This document shows positions 10,996-24,186 of a DNA stretch of 64,000 nucleotides, in pieces. Made by a program: the position numbers and the translations under genes. The notes beneath the pieces were generated by a model. That model had not been told where the DNA came from. It saw nothing but the letters and a program-made list of their open reading frames with translations, and searched no databases. How positions within the stretch are numbered: the stretch's first letter is position 1; the number at the start of each line of letters is the position of its first letter. Location: positions 42,719,975 through 42,783,974 of the forward strand of contig NC_031502.1 of the NCBI RefSeq assembly GCF_000237925.1, given 5' to 3'. The stretch comes from Schistosoma mansoni (taxonomy: Eukaryota; Platyhelminthes; Trematoda; Strigeidida; Schistosomatidae).

Positions 10996-13440
10996 CGTAT
11001 ACTAAGAAATCAGTTTGATGACTTTAGATCAATATTCAATATTTTCCATGTTTTATATCACGTAATTCAATAAGTCACATCATTTTATCATCATTTATGT
11101 TACCAAATATTTATTCAAAAGTTGGTTTTCTTGTTATGAATAGTTCTAGAGGGAAATACGATAGAGTCTTATACATAAATAAACGATAGTAATTTTTGTA
11201 AATAGGGAGTACAATAAGTAAACTTATATGTATACTCAAGCAAGTTAATTTGAAGTTTAGTATGTATTTCTATATGTTATAAATAGGTATGGTTTTGTTA
11301 AATGCTCAAATGTTCTTTCGAATATAAGTAGGCAAGAAACACCCGTCTACATGCATTTTAAACATCATACCGAAGAATAGCACACTTGATTGTATTCATA
11401 ATCTAGAATTATATGTTCTGATTTTTTAATGTAAACAAATTAATGCGAAATCATAAGTCAAAGAATATCATGGTAATCAATGTATTCCAGAAGATGTTTC
11501 TATCTAGTGCAGATGTGTATGAAGTGAAGTATGGAATCTCTGATATCACTTAACACGAAATTCCAAACTAAATGTTGGACAGGTCTATTATTTCAACTAA
11601 CTCCTGTAGATCAATTTCAAATTATTCCCTGAACTAAAGCTTGGGGATATGATTAGTCTTCTTGATTTCAATAGCTGTAAAGTTCTAGTCAATATGCTTA
11701 GAATTTTTGTATAAAATTTTCGAATTTATAAATAAAAATATTTGATCAATTAAGTTTTCCTAGGCTAAACATTAGGAAATATGATACTAGTTTCTACATG
11801 GTGGTCTACTGGTGTATATGAATCTTATCTCAGTGATAACGTCTGCAATTATTGCACTGAAAGTTGTGCAATCGTGCTCATGTATAGCGACAGTTTTCCC
11901 GAGTTTGGGAACATATCTTAATGATGAGTGTTATTCAGGAGGAAATATGGGTCCATGAATTCCTAGCGATCACTCTCAACCGCTAAACATTATTTTTGAT
12001 AGTTTATTAGAGTTTATTTTCCGTAGTTACTTTAATGAGTTAATTTCACCATTTAATACAATTTTAGGGCTTGAAAATGAAAATTAGTTTTGATAATTCT
12101 ATGAACAAGAGTGAATTGTGATTAGATTCTCCAATATAACAAAAAGAGAAAGAAAAATTACGAATTTTGATTTTTCTTTTTTAGGAAATTAAATTCGACT
12201 TATAAGCGATTTCAATCAAACTAATTGACAATTAATTTACTCTAAGTTACTTATTTATTCCACTTGTAGTGAGACATTTTATGAAAATAAGTGATCTTAT
12301 CACTTACCTTAAACCATTTAAGTGTTTAACTATTTGATTGATTGACGAAGTTTATAACAGTTTTCAAAACAATGATTGTCATCTGCAAACACTTTAGATA
12401 ACAAATAGTCAACTATGAAAATTTCATATAAAGCTCCTAGATATTTAGACAATTGAGGTAAACCGTCAGTAAGGAGAAAATCTGAGATTCATAAGCAGCC
12501 TAATTATAATTACTCGACAAAAAAGTAGTTAACTCCTAACAAAATTCACAGTTGGCCTAGATTTTTTAGGTGTTCAGAGACCCATCAATTTGATTTATTC
12601 GCATCACAATTAATATCGATGATTTCGGTCTAATTATTATTCATTTTGAGACAAGTTGAAGTGCGCTTTTTAATCATTCTCATCAGAGCTCTAAAAACAA
12701 GTAATTCAGTGGTAGGGATATTATTTCAATAAATATACTACACAATCGTATATTTGTGAGAGTTTATAGCTCCATAACATAAAGAAACATAAACCATTAA
12801 ATAGCTTGATTACATTAATGATAACAACACAATGCTGTGTAACTTCTGTAGGGCAAGGTGGAATGAAGAACTGGTGCAAAAAACTAATAAACTAACATTA
12901 CATCACAGTGTGTACGAAGTAAGATAATTAATTAAAATGTGTTTGTGAGAAATTAAATGAATTAATTTGGGAAATGATTAATAGTTGAAATCAAGGGTAT
13001 ATGAGAAATAACTTCAGAGAGGTAGACATTTTCATGTGCATAACTTATGGATTAAAAGTAAAATAATAGGCTAAGACTATGGAAAGCCTAAAGAAAAGAT
13101 AGATTTATTTTAATCACAAAGTTTATACTTCACCAGGTCGATATCTAATAAACATAGTTAAGTATTCAGGAATAAAATCTGTAAAAACTTTACTCCTAGC
13201 CCTGTAGGAAACAAACTAAGATATTTTCTCATATTCAAATTGAAAGCCAACTTTGGCTACGGGATACGTGTCTTGTAGATAAATGTACATATTTACAACC
13301 AGTGAAGGGATAGATTATTCATTACAGATACAGAAAAACTGTTTTTATCTCATTCAAAAGGTGTCCTCATATTTGTTCCAGACAAATATTTTTTTAAATC
13401 ATAACAGAAATTCAGTTACTCTTCAAATTCCAAATTCCTA
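10996..13440. other. long AT-rich non-coding stretch
   Basis: About 2.4 kb without a credible exon or recognised repeat. It may be intron of the plus-strand gene that ends at 17957, but nothing proves this. Confidence 0.35.
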
Positions 13441-13607
13441 TAAAGGTGGATAGTGACTAGCAATAGAATCCCGGAGGCGCGTTTTATCCTATTTAGGACT
13501 CTTCAGCTGGAAGTGTCTGCTTGTAAATTAAGGCAATACCGAGGCAATCTTCACAGTATACACATATTCGAATAAGAGATTGATCAATTGCAGTGCTAAA
13601 CATCAGT
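13441..13607. mobile_element. SINE family A fragment, head-to-head mosaic
   Basis: 13441-13517 is the minus-strand ribozyme and tail of family A. It is joined directly to a plus-strand piece of segment X (13520-13607, CTTGTAAATTAAGGCAATAC onward), so the two halves face opposite ways. The ribozyme core is damaged: the GACGAAAC of intact copies reads GATAAAAC. It should not cleave. Confidence 0.75.
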
Positions 13608-13651
13608 TGGAAGGTATTTCTTAAAGAATGATTTCACCGCTACTGATGATT

Positions 13652-13905
13652 AACACTTACTTACTTGCTTATGCCTGTTACTCCCAATGGAGCATAGGCC
13701 GCCGACCAGCATTCTCCAACCCACTCTGTCCTGGGCCTTCTTTTCTAGTTCTGTCCAGTTTTTGTTCATTCTTCTCATGTCTGTCTCCATTTCTCGGCGA
13801 AATGTGTTCTTTGGTCTTCCTTTTCTCCTCTGGCCTTCAGGATTCCATGTGAGGGCTTGTCTTGTGAATCAGTTCGATGATTTCCTTAAAGTGTGTGATT
13901 AGCAC
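13652..13905 (-). mobile_element. RTE LINE, 3' end
   Basis: Minus-strand RTE 3' end. It starts at the 3' tail, whose short repeat AGTAAGTAAGTG appears here as CACTTACTTACTT. It continues through the complement of the family's C-terminal coding region, with text corresponding to [20 protein letters not shown], then [20 protein letters not shown]. It is truncated at about 250 bases, a common fate of 5'-truncated LINE insertions. Confidence 0.8.
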
Positions 13906-14760
13906 ATTAGTAGTGAAATATCAATACTGTTCAATAAAAATCTTCACAAAAAAAGAAAAACTAATTCTAATAACCTAGAACTCACCAAAAAAAATTCATA
14001 AATTTAAACAAAAAAAACAAAATAAAATTGTCATATAGAAACTGATTATATAAAAATTTATTTATATTTCATTGAATATATGTATAATTATAATTTTTTT
14101 TATTTTTTTTGTTTATTTTCAATTATTCAATGACTGAATTTTCGTTTATATATATTTTAAAAAAAAAAATGAATTTCATCATTGATGCTTTTAGTGAAAG
14201 TAAGTTGGTTGTTTATTTTAATGGTTCATTCTGTTTTAGAATGTTTAAATGTTGTGCAATATCGTGTTTTACACCTATAAATATATGTTGTAAGTGTATA
14301 TATATATATATGTGTATGTATGTGTGTATGTGTGTTTTATCAATAAATATATTTAATGATAATATTAGTTATTAATAAATTATTATTTTGATAACTAAGT
14401 TTATCCTTCCTCCCCCCAACCTGCACCGATTATTTACCTTACAAGCAAATTCACTTAATGAAATGTTATCGAATTTGTAATTTTTATTTATTTATGTCAA
14501 TATTATTAGAATTAGTATCACTTAATGTTCATATTTCGTGCTAGGTAAATCAAAAAAAAATTATTCATTTATATTATATAGAAATGTAAACAAACAAGTA
14601 ATGGATTTTATTTAATCAAGTGTTAAATAGAAAGTTTTGTTCAGAATTATTGACGAGTTTTGATCGGATAATGATAATAATTATGACAATTTTAAGACAT
14701 CTAAACAAAATATATACAAATTTTATAAGAGATGAAACTATTTCTATGTTAGTGTTAGTA
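13906..14760. other. AT-rich stretch with microsatellite
   Basis: Mostly A/T runs. A TA/TG microsatellite occupies about 14296-14336. No exon was seen. Confidence 0.4.
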
Positions 14761-15010
14761 TGGGGTTGTAGAGATTGTTAATTTCTGATTGAGATCATGA
14801 ATCGTTTGATGTTAGACTACCATTTAAAACCTGGAAGCACTAAACGGCCATTTCGTCCTGTTATGGGACTCCTCAGCAGTGCGCATCTATGATCCCGCAT
14901 GCGGGATGCAAACTCAGAACTTATCAGTCTCGAGCGTAAGCGCTAAACCTCTACACCACTGAGCCGGCATCTAATAGTGCTAATGTCTAACTTCAACCAA
15001 TCCACGAAAT
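14761..15010 (-). mobile_element. SINE family B, full-length copy
   Basis: A complete copy of about 250 bases. On the minus strand it runs from ATTTCGTGGATTGG through the A-box-like GGCTCAGTGG, a weakened B box, the ribozyme (about 14837-14884) and the tail to AACAATCTCTACAACCCC. The ribozyme has an intact CTGAGGA/GAAA core and GTCC/GGAC stem II. Its cleavage triplet is GTT. Confidence 0.9.
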
Positions 15011-15289
15011 TAATAATATATAAATAGCTTATCTTCAAGTCGAACAGGGTTGAAGAAAAGGAGAGCTTATTATTATTATTACTATGTTAACACAATATAC
15101 AGGCAGTTTTGCTCATCGGTTGACCGAAATATTAATACTGCTTTCATGTTACACAATATATTCTTCTAAGTAGTGAGCGACAAATACAACCCAATACTAT
15201 TTATTTAAAATATTACGGTAGAAGACTAAACTTTCACCGTCATTCTCCCAGATTCTATAAGATACAACAATTATTATAATACGTTCCGA

Positions 15290-15551
15290 TGAGATGTAAA
15301 ATGGTGGTTAGAGGCAGTCGACAGGAAACCCAGTCGACAGGAAACCCTGGACTCAGGGTTTCATGCTATTTGCCACTCAACAACAATGTGTGCTTGTAAT
15401 ATTTAGGGGACTGGTACATCCTGACGGACTTTAATTCTGTGTCACTCAGCCTCACATTCAAAGATGTTGCCATTCAGCTAACTTCAACCATCAACGACAA
15501 ATCACCTAGACTAGTAGCCACATCGCCACTTGATGGATATGATTCGATCTG

Positions 15552-15553
<2 letters not shown>
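15290..15553. repeat. unclassified GC-richer repeat with a 16-base tandem duplication
   Basis: A GC-richer block stands out from its surroundings and ends at a long (TA)n array. It contains a perfect tandem duplication of CAGTCGACAGGAAACC (15315-15330 and 15331-15346). I believe this text type is dispersed in schistosome genomes, but no second copy is in the window. Confidence 0.4.

Positions 15554-15601
<48 letters not shown>
15554..15601. repeat. (TA)n microsatellite
   Basis: An uninterrupted AT dinucleotide array of about 48 bases. Confidence 0.95.
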
Positions 15602-15603
<2 letters not shown>

Positions 15604-17376
15604 TTATCTATGACTCTCACCAGTAAGGTACATTACATTCCTTGGAAAGTGTATGAATGATTACCGGCTATAATCTACCTTGTATATGACATAATTGTTA
15701 TATTTTCAAGAATCAATAGCTACCAAAAATGTTTACTGGAAAAAGCGAAGTACAAGTCACTGATCAAAACTGATGTACGGCTAAAATTAGTTCTTGATGT
15801 TAACCATCTTCAAAATAAAAATTTCCATGTACCTCCTATGCTGCGACTCCAATTTTTTCTTTATACAAAATATTTCTAATACGTTACTTGTCATTTAGAA
15901 TCATGTTAGACATTTAAATAAATTTAACTTGTGCATAGCTGGGTAATTTTTTTACATATGTAATTTTCTTTACATAATGTAAATGATATTTGTTTTATTT
16001 CTTTTTAAAACAGTTAGTTTTTATGAGAATGCTTGATAATATGTAAACTAATGTATTGTATGTACGTTACTTAGCATGTACATTATTTTACCAGTTTCTC
16101 GCATTGTAGTAAACAGTTTAAAAATTACTTTACAATAATTCAATCTTGGTTTGGTTAAGTTTAGTAAGTAAAGAATATTTGTACGACCTCATGACTTTCT
16201 GTTATTCATATACAATGTCATTGTTTAATGAATAAAATTAATCGTCATCAGTAAAAACCACTCACTGAGATATTTACGATGAACGGACAGTAATCCCTTC
16301 ATCAGTACTATTTTTCAAGTTCATATAATTCATTATAGATGACATTCTTTTGAATTTGTGAATAAATGTAGAGATCAAGTAGCTATTCAAACTGTATAAA
16401 CATTATATTTGTTGAAGTATGGTAAAAATTATGAAGTACAGTTTAAAGCAAGTACATTAAGTCTGGAGAAATTCAAGCAATGGATACAAATTCTTCTATT
16501 TGTTCATCTCATACCATTTTTCTCCATTATTATGATAAAGAAAATTCTTATTTGAAAATAATATTCATCTCAGACTGACATCACATTATCAAAAAAAGAA
16601 ATATAAAAAGATGTTCTATTTTATTATAAGATTTGTCAGCACTAGATACTCATTGTCTGAACTTAATACATGGATTCTGACTAAGGGTATAAACAAAGCG
16701 GTACTTTGAAAATCAATGAACGTCAAGTTTGTGTATCCGGTTATTTAAGAACTCAAAATATTTTATTATTAGACTGAATTATTCTTTGGAATTATTTGAC
16801 AAAGTAATCCAGTTCTTTTTTAATGTTTGGAAATAATCTTCATTATAACTTTGGTATTTAAACAGTTTTCATACTTCTAACATCTTTATGGTAGATTAGT
16901 TAAAACAAGATAGATAGATTTAGAATGAATATTATTTTTCTAAATTAGGAGTCAAAAATTAAATATTCTAAATCTTAAGAAAGTCAAGAGATGTTAGATA
17001 AAAGCATGGCAGAGACTCATGTTGTAAATACTTTTTATTTGAACACATCGATACTTATAAAAAGATGTATCTTTCATATAAGTTTGGATAACTAATCTGT
17101 TGTTATAAGGCAAGAATAACGAAAAAAATTATGATGAATCTGAGAGTTGAATTAAAAGAAATCATTATCATGATTTATTGGAATTATTAAGAATCAAAAG
17201 ACTAGGCGGAATTTAACTGAAGTCGTTAGAGTACTAGAACAGCCATGTAAAATTCACCTATATATTTTTGTTGTCAAATACATTTGTATAGTGTTATACT
17301 ACAACCATTTTTTAATTCGCTTGTTTGAGGATAACTTTTAACGATTGTTTCTTTTTTACATTGATTTTATTTGAAG
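15602..17376. other. probable intron upstream of the terminal exon
   Basis: AT-rich text without exon-like segments, ending in a T-rich tract (TTTCTTTTTTACATTG) and an AG acceptor at 17375-17376. By position it is the last intron, or part of it, of the plus-strand gene. No donor was identified. Confidence 0.4.
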
Positions 17377-17957
17377 CTGAAACATTAAAAGATTTATGCC
17401 AGCATCGGAACAAGCCTTCTTCTTCTTGTGACAATCAAACAGGTCTTGATCATTCAGAGTTTGAAGAGGATGATTCTACAGTATCAGGAATTTCCCATGC
17501 ACATATCACATCAGAGAATTTCGCAACACCAGATGATACACAAAAGTTTCAGCTCATGCATACATCGCCATCAGAACTTAATCCTTCTATCTCAGCTTCT
17601 TCGCAAAAGTATAATAGTATACCTGTCTTACAAAGTCCCTTGGATGTAAGCATTAGTCAGATTGACGGAACGAGTGAAGGAGTGACACGAGGACCATTAC
17701 CTCCCCCTCCTCCAGATCTATATTCATATATTGATACATTTGATGATATCTACTTGACAGAAACAAATAATCAAGGAAACTATCCATGGTCTCACAAGGT
17801 GTATAATAATGCTCCGAAAGCCGAATCAATGAATAACTTTCCGAATCATGTTCAACAGCCATCAAATGATAAACAACAGAATGATGTGAATACCGTTTGG
17901 CCTGAATCATGGATGTCACCAATGAAGCATGAAATAAAAGCTACGAAACACAATTAG
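17377..17957 (+). CDS. terminal coding exon of an unidentified gene
   Basis: A 581-base exon, open from a plausible acceptor (TTTATTTGAAG, then CTGAAAC) to TAG at 17955. It encodes about 193 residues with normal protein composition: an acidic/Ser-rich start (EFEEDDSTVSG), a Ser/Pro middle, a proline run GPLPPPPPDLYSY followed by DTFDDIYLTE, and an Asn/Gln-rich basic end (MKHEIKATKHN). No catalytic motif, signal peptide or membrane segment is visible. It looks like the disordered C-terminal tail of a larger protein, and the poly-Pro/Tyr segment could bind SH3, WW or EVH1 domains (inference). The exon enters with two bases of a split codon. Upstream exons were not found in the window and may lie beyond its left edge. 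The start could be slightly different if another AG is used. Confidence 0.6.
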
Positions 17958-18043
17958 GTAATAAACAAAATATTTTTTCAAAACAAAAAGTGAAATTTGC
18001 ACATTTATTTTCATCTCTTACTCTCATCCTCTCTTCAGATATT

Positions 18044-18049
18044 AATAAA
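18044..18049 (+). promoter_or_regulatory. polyadenylation signal AATAAA
   Basis: A canonical hexamer 87 bases after the stop codon, followed by a T-rich element at 18071-18084. This is the expected layout for the 3' end of the preceding exon's transcript. An earlier AATAAA at 17960 is too close to the stop to be favoured. Confidence 0.55.
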
Positions 18050-18084
18050 GTATGATGTACTTTGATAATATCTCGTTTTTTTTT

Positions 18085-18430
18085 TCATATTGTAAAACAA
18101 CACTACAATTTTGTAATTTAACCATGAATTTACTCTAAAAAAAACTTTTTTGAGTGAAAAACAAATTACGCAGCATTCATTTATACAATCTACACATACA
18201 AAATTGATTTTAAATTTTAAAACAGCACTTTTTGTATAGATTGAATAATTTAAACAAATATTTACAGTATAATTTACTAAACTTTATTTTTCTCCATTTT
18301 ATATGCATAATAAATTTTAATTTTTTATATCTTATAGAATGAGTTGATTCTTATGAAAATGAGTTTAACTACAAGTTGAATAACCTTCCGATAGAAAGTT
18401 ACTAACCTATTTTACCACCAAGTAGATAAA
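18085..18430. other. AT-rich stretch downstream of the gene
   Basis: Extremely AT-rich, with nothing recognised. Confidence 0.4.
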
Positions 18431-18433
18431 AAT

Positions 18434-18620
18434 TGAAGTTAGACATTAACACCGTTGGATACCGGCTCAGTGATCTAGGTCCTGGGTTCGAGTCTTGCGA
18501 GGCGGCATCGTAGATGCGCACTGATGAGGAGTCCCACAATAGGACGAAACGGCCATCCAGTACTTCCAGGTTTTCCATAGTGGTCTAGCTTCAACTGACT
18601 CGTAATCTCAACTGTATAAA
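18434..18620 (+). mobile_element. SINE family B, internally deleted
   Basis: Plus copy with 5' GAAGTTAGACATTAACACCG, A-box-like GGCTCAGTGATCTAG, then B box GGGTTCGAGTC directly after. About 35 bases of the usual A-to-B spacer are missing. The ribozyme (about 18518-18562) reads CACTGATGAGGAGTCC where intact copies have CACTGCTGAGGAGTCC. The first core C (C3 in hammerhead numbering) is lost, so cleavage is not expected. Confidence 0.85.
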
Positions 18621-19903
18621 AGTAGATAATAGCTAAAAACTCATTGATGTTCAGGTACCTATATTATTGATTACAGATTGAAACTAGAATATATTTTATA
18701 TATTTAGATAAGTTTTTTCTCTGATAAAATAAAGACAAGGAGAAAAATAAATAGTATTTCTTAAAGTAAAGAATACAATGCGTTTTCGCTTAAGTCCATC
18801 ATCTAAATAAACACTTCAAATTGGAATTCACAATTAGTAAATTTTGAAATGAATTCAGTTGAATAACATTTATAGGTGAAGATTTAATGTGAATTTTATA
18901 ACCGCCATACAGTAATTTATTGAAGGAAGATATTTACGGAATACTAGAAATATTTAAATGGCAAGTAAACAGAGTAATTGTGTCTATCATTAAGTTGAAA
19001 CGAAGATTGGGAATGATAATCATGAAATCGGAATAGAAATAATCTCTGTAATAATTGTAGAGTAAATTAAAATCACTTTTAAAAACGCAACAGTAAAGAA
19101 TGGAAGAGAAAGGAAATAATTTAAGTAGATGCAATGAAGCTATGAACTAAGGCCATGGTGAAAGGAAGAATCTTAAAATTTGTTTTGGTACCCCCATAAA
19201 TCAGGTTCGAAATTGTACCAAACAAAGCTTCTACAATATAAATTAGAATAAGATGTACATCTCCTGGCATCTTTAGCTAAATTCTGTAGTCGATATTCAA
19301 AGATGAATTCGAGGCTAAACGTCATGAGTATATAACATGTAGTGAAATTGGAAACGTAACTGACTAATATCCACCTGAATACGACGAAAAAGCAACCTCA
19401 ATGGACTTAAGTTATTAAGTTTGTTTCACATTCAACGCTACTGATTCGGAAGTAATTAGAGTAAGCGTATTAAAAAGTTACTATGGTCCTATTTGATAAT
19501 GACTAGATGTTTACTTGATACGGCAAATTATAATTTCTGGAATTGTTGAGATATTTCTACTCGTGACGATCGTGTTTGTTTGAAATCAGATTTAAACCAG
19601 CTATCTGGTTTGTTTTTTATTTTGGATAGCTGGAACAATACGTAATACAACGTAGTAAACCTGTCCATTCTTATCATAAATAGTTTCATTGTACTGACAC
19701 AAAATATATAAGATGATAAATGTTTTTACCTTGCTAGAAGTTTTATTAGTGATTCTACCGTATAGTTTGGTTCTACTTACAGCAATAACAACATTTATTG
19801 AATACACAGAGACAGAACTCTGATTATTGTCATACATTTAAATCAATGTAACAGTTTATAAAATCTTCAGTTTAAAAAAATGGCGACCTTGTACATGTTC
19901 ATA
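18621..19903. other. AT-rich non-coding stretch
   Basis: No exon or named repeat was found. Confidence 0.4.
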
Positions 19904-20020
19904 ATAAGCAAAGATGGATAGTGGCTGGCAGTGTAATCCAGGATGTGTGTTTCGTCCTATTTAGAACTCATCGGCTGAATGTACCTGCATCCTAGAGTTG
20001 TTGTTCACTCTGGGACTTAA
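19904..20020 (-). mobile_element. SINE family A, 3' fragment
   Basis: Minus-strand ribozyme and tail only (TAAGCAAAGATGGATAGTGG at its left edge). The core reads CCGATGA instead of CTGATGA. It is truncated just before the B box. Confidence 0.8.
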
Positions 20021-20869
20021 ATGAAATATACGACTTTAATTGAACATTTATGAAGAGTTTCAAACTAGGTAGTTATGTAGTTATAAACAAGTTCTTAACT
20101 GTGAATAGGAATTAACAAGATACACAGCAAAGGAAAGAGGATAATGATGCTAAGTTGAACAATAAGAAATATAATTTAAAAAGGAATGCATGGAATTAAA
20201 AACATCAATTATGGAATGACAAACTAACTGTATAGTGAGGAAAGGGATAGAACTATACTAAAGTTACCTATTCAAGGAATATGAAACTACTACTTAGTGT
20301 TTTCCCATATAAAGTCAATTTTCATTGAAACAAAAATTACCTTGAAATTCTATCGAATTTCCATAAAACCAAAAAGTTATGGGTATTAAAAAAAAGTATA
20401 GACGTATACTTTGGTATTTACGTCAAAATAATGATTTCCTTTTAACCATTCACAAACAACTTTGAAAAATGAATAGAGTATGATTTCGAATAGGTTTTGA
20501 AGCATCATATATATGTGAACAAAATTGTTTTCTAATTAGATCCTCATCAGGATTTACTCTAATATACAAATAAATTTAACCAATCAAATAGATTTCACAT
20601 TTTCATGTAGTTTTCAACTTCAAACTTGACATATTTTATAAGGTCCATAGTCAAATGGTTTACTGAAAAACGAATCGAATGAAAAATATTTTACAGAAAT
20701 GATGAGAAAAAAATGTGTTTTTACGTTTGTTTAGCTAAAAAAAATTAAAATATATTCTAATTGTCTTAAATTTAGAGCATTCATCTGTCATAGGTTTGAA
20801 CGAATCAGCCTACAAGTTTCATCACCAATCTATTTGACTAAACTATGACATTTTAAGTTACAAGCTGAT
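20021..20869. other. AT-rich non-coding stretch
   Basis: No recognised feature. Confidence 0.4.
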
Positions 20870-21040
20870 CTTAGTTAGACTGACATTGAAAATCAGAGAA
20901 CAATGGACAGCCATTTCATCCTAGTATCTGACTCAGTAGTGCACACTAATAACCCCACTGTAGGGGGTTGAACATAAGAACTTTGGTTTTGTGCATGTAT
21001 CCTCAACCTATAGATCACTGTGATTCCATCCACTGGGATT
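20870..21040 (-). mobile_element. SINE family B, old diverged copy
   Basis: Recognisable by GTTAGACTGACATTGAAAAT, GGACAGCCATTTCATCCTAG and CAGTAGTGCACACTAAT in order. The tRNA-like head is degraded and the ribozyme core is lost. Divergence suggests an old insertion. Confidence 0.6.
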
Positions 21041-23631
21041 CTTGTTTGTGACTAAAATTAAGAAAAGTTCACAGTTTTACCATACCTTCTCATACTATGA
21101 TGCTCCGCTCACCAGTGATTTCCTTCATAACCTTCATGAAATCCTTGTATAAAGTTGTGAATCAGAAATGTTGACAGTGAAACATTGCCACTAATACCAT
21201 CGGAAGATTGTTATGCTATATCATATAAAACCGTTTAAATTCACCTTAATTAGATTATAATCCTGGTATAACTAATTTAAATGGCTTAGTAGTAAATTAA
21301 TTTTCATTAACTGATTTTAAAGTCAATTATAGTGGCTTATCATCTGTTTGTACTTAGGCGTAATTTCAAAGTGAAATTTGATTTTACGATTACGCTTTTT
21401 AATCATTAATCAAGTATAAGCAACAAATTTAATGATCAATTAATAAAATGACTTTTGGGAAAGAGGGTTTTTTCGCAATAATAAAATTGTAGATAGCATA
21501 AGATTGCGTGATGAGCCTCAAGAAACCATGTCAGTTGTAAAACGTGTGTTATAATTAATTATGACTAAGAAAGTACCTCGATATGTGCAAAAATTTGTAA
21601 CTGGTGGGATGTATGAACATATATTTTAAATGATGTCAGTTTGAGATAAAAACTGCTATCACAATTCATTTTGGTTCCTACTATCATGTTCCGAGACAAA
21701 AAATTAAACAGTATTGTGATTATTTCTATAGATTTAAACAAATATGAAAAAGGTTAATAGTCTTGTGATGTTTTAAGAAGTAAGATAATGCAATTTGGTC
21801 CACAGAATCAGTCACCTATTGATTCATCATAATTTATCGACGTAAATTTAGTAAATATAAATGTAACCTTTTAAAAAAATGGTAAATTTTATCATAGTAT
21901 CATTAGAATCAAATCTGTTCTTTCAATTGTATATGTACATTCATTGGTTATGAATACTATTCCAGACACAAGCAACCGACATTTCGAAGTGTCTAAAATT
22001 ACCCAAAATGAATCTCAACGTTATTAAACTGTATTTACGTTGCATTTTCAGTAAACAAAATAAAAAATGGTGATTCTTGTTCTTCTAGCTTCATACAACT
22101 TTGTTTTTATTCTACGCTAAATTTGTCCCAGTATAATTACTTTTTTTAACAAACTATTCAACCATGTAACAATTTGAATCAGTTTTCTACTAGCTTAGTC
22201 AATTAAAAGAGTTTTACATAATAAAGCTCTAATGCTTGTTGCCTTGAATTGTATTCTCAAATTTATATATGCTTCATTGAATGTATAATATATTGTTTGT
22301 ATAATTAAGCAAGATTATAAAATTGTTTAGTAGAGTTTCACATAACATTTAAACTAGTAAATGATGAACTTGGAACTTATTAGGAATAACAGTTTGAATG
22401 TTGATGTATTTATCTATCTAAACTTAACAATGAAGTGACATTATATACCTCACTTTTCATCTGGTATTATGGCATAATATCAGACTTATCTAATTACATG
22501 AAGACTATATTTGTGTTTCATTCATAAAATTAAATCTGTTTCAGCAAATTATGTATCAATTAAGTAAAAGTGAACAGATTGGATAATTGAAATACCTTAA
22601 TGTGTGTCACTTACAATGATAACTAGGACTAAAGTCTTATCAATAAGTGATAGGTGATAGACTTTTAGATTTAGAAAATGTTCTAGAAGAACCAATTGAC
22701 TGTATCATAATAACAGTCTTTATAATTACATTACAGTTCATGTAGAAAAAAATTTTAGTGACTTAACACTTAATAAGCCTGTTGAACAATTGAACTACCA
22801 ACGATTAACAGTCCTCATTAAAATGTCTTACAATCTTGATGAGTTGATTTTCAATATCTATGATATAAAATATGTTTCACAGATTTAGCTTCGGCAAATT
22901 TTTTTTTAAAAACAGAGGGGTGATTCGAAATTATTTGAAGGAATCCTCTTGCTTTAAATTAAACAATGAAAGAGGGTTTTTGGAATTAAACGGAAGATAA
23001 TGTTTCAGGAATACGATAAACTTAATTTAGATACAATCTGTATCACTGGTATCTCCTCAGAAACCCATTCGCTAAATTTTAGGATTTTGACATGTATTTT
23101 CTTAACATTTTTGTAAATTGCAAAGTTTTTGTATCATAGTTGAACCTGTCGAAGTTGAAACAACTGGTAACAATTTTCAGATGAAGTTTATACACCTTTT
23201 AAATGATTACATCCTAGATGAACATTTCACATGTTTAACGGTCACTGAATTATATTCGTTGATGATGGACGACAAGGTTAGGGATCTAAAAAATTAATTT
23301 GTAAGTTGTTGGATTTTTTTAGGTCAACTTATAATATGAACAAGGGTGCATCTACTTTAAAATTAATATCTCAAGTAACGAACATAAATCAAGAATTTTA
23401 TAGCTTCAAATAAATTGAGCAATGGTTAAAAAGCTAATGATAAATACATTTTTCGCTATAGATAATTGCCATCATCTCAGTGATAACATTAAAAGAATAA
23501 GACGGATGACTGTGGACGTGTGTGTCACTGCCATTAATCACTGTCAGCAGTTTGTTTAAAAATATTCTATTGTTTTATATTTGAGAACCGCCTGATGATT
23601 TAATTAATTAAAAACGAAAACAGGTATTTAA
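21041..23631. other. long AT-rich non-coding stretch
   Basis: About 2.6 kb with no exon and no recognised repeat. Confidence 0.4.
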
Positions 23632-23786
23632 TTAAAGATGGATATTAGCTAGCGGTGAGATTCACCGAACACATTTCATCCTATTCGGGGCTCGTAATCC
23701 AGAAGTACTTGCACCACCGGGTTGACATTCACTACAGGATTCATACTCAATACCGTTCACTTCAGGCACTCAACTTACCAATCTTA
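23632..23786 (-). mobile_element. SINE family A, old diverged copy
   Basis: Aligns by eye to the minus-strand family from AAAGATGGATATTAGCTAGC through CATTTCATCCTATTCGG to the degenerate B box and body. The ribozyme core is no longer intact. Confidence 0.6.
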
Positions 23787-24142
23787 AATAGGACTAATCG
23801 AGCATCTTGAATTCAACTGCTATATACTATCCATCCTTATTCAAATACATATGACTTAACGACAACATCGAAACCATTCGCACAGGATACATGGAAGATG
23901 AAAAAGACCTATCAAAAATTCAGTGCTTAAAATTAACAGTGGGAAGATTAAAACACGTATAAACAAATAATAAAAACATGAATATCAAAATTATCTGTTC
24001 AGTTGTTACAGATATTTAGTCAATTATATTTTAGGTCAATAATAACCGTAGTTTATGAAAAATTTGTCTGATATATAAATTAGACCTTAGAATTCTTTAT
24101 GTTAACGTAATCTTTTGTCCCACAAAGAAGTACCTGTTGATT

Positions 24143-24186
<44 letters not shown>

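Noticed and set aside
13628-13902. Plus-strand frames of 71-74 residues
   Set aside because: They are antisense to an RTE LINE 3' end.
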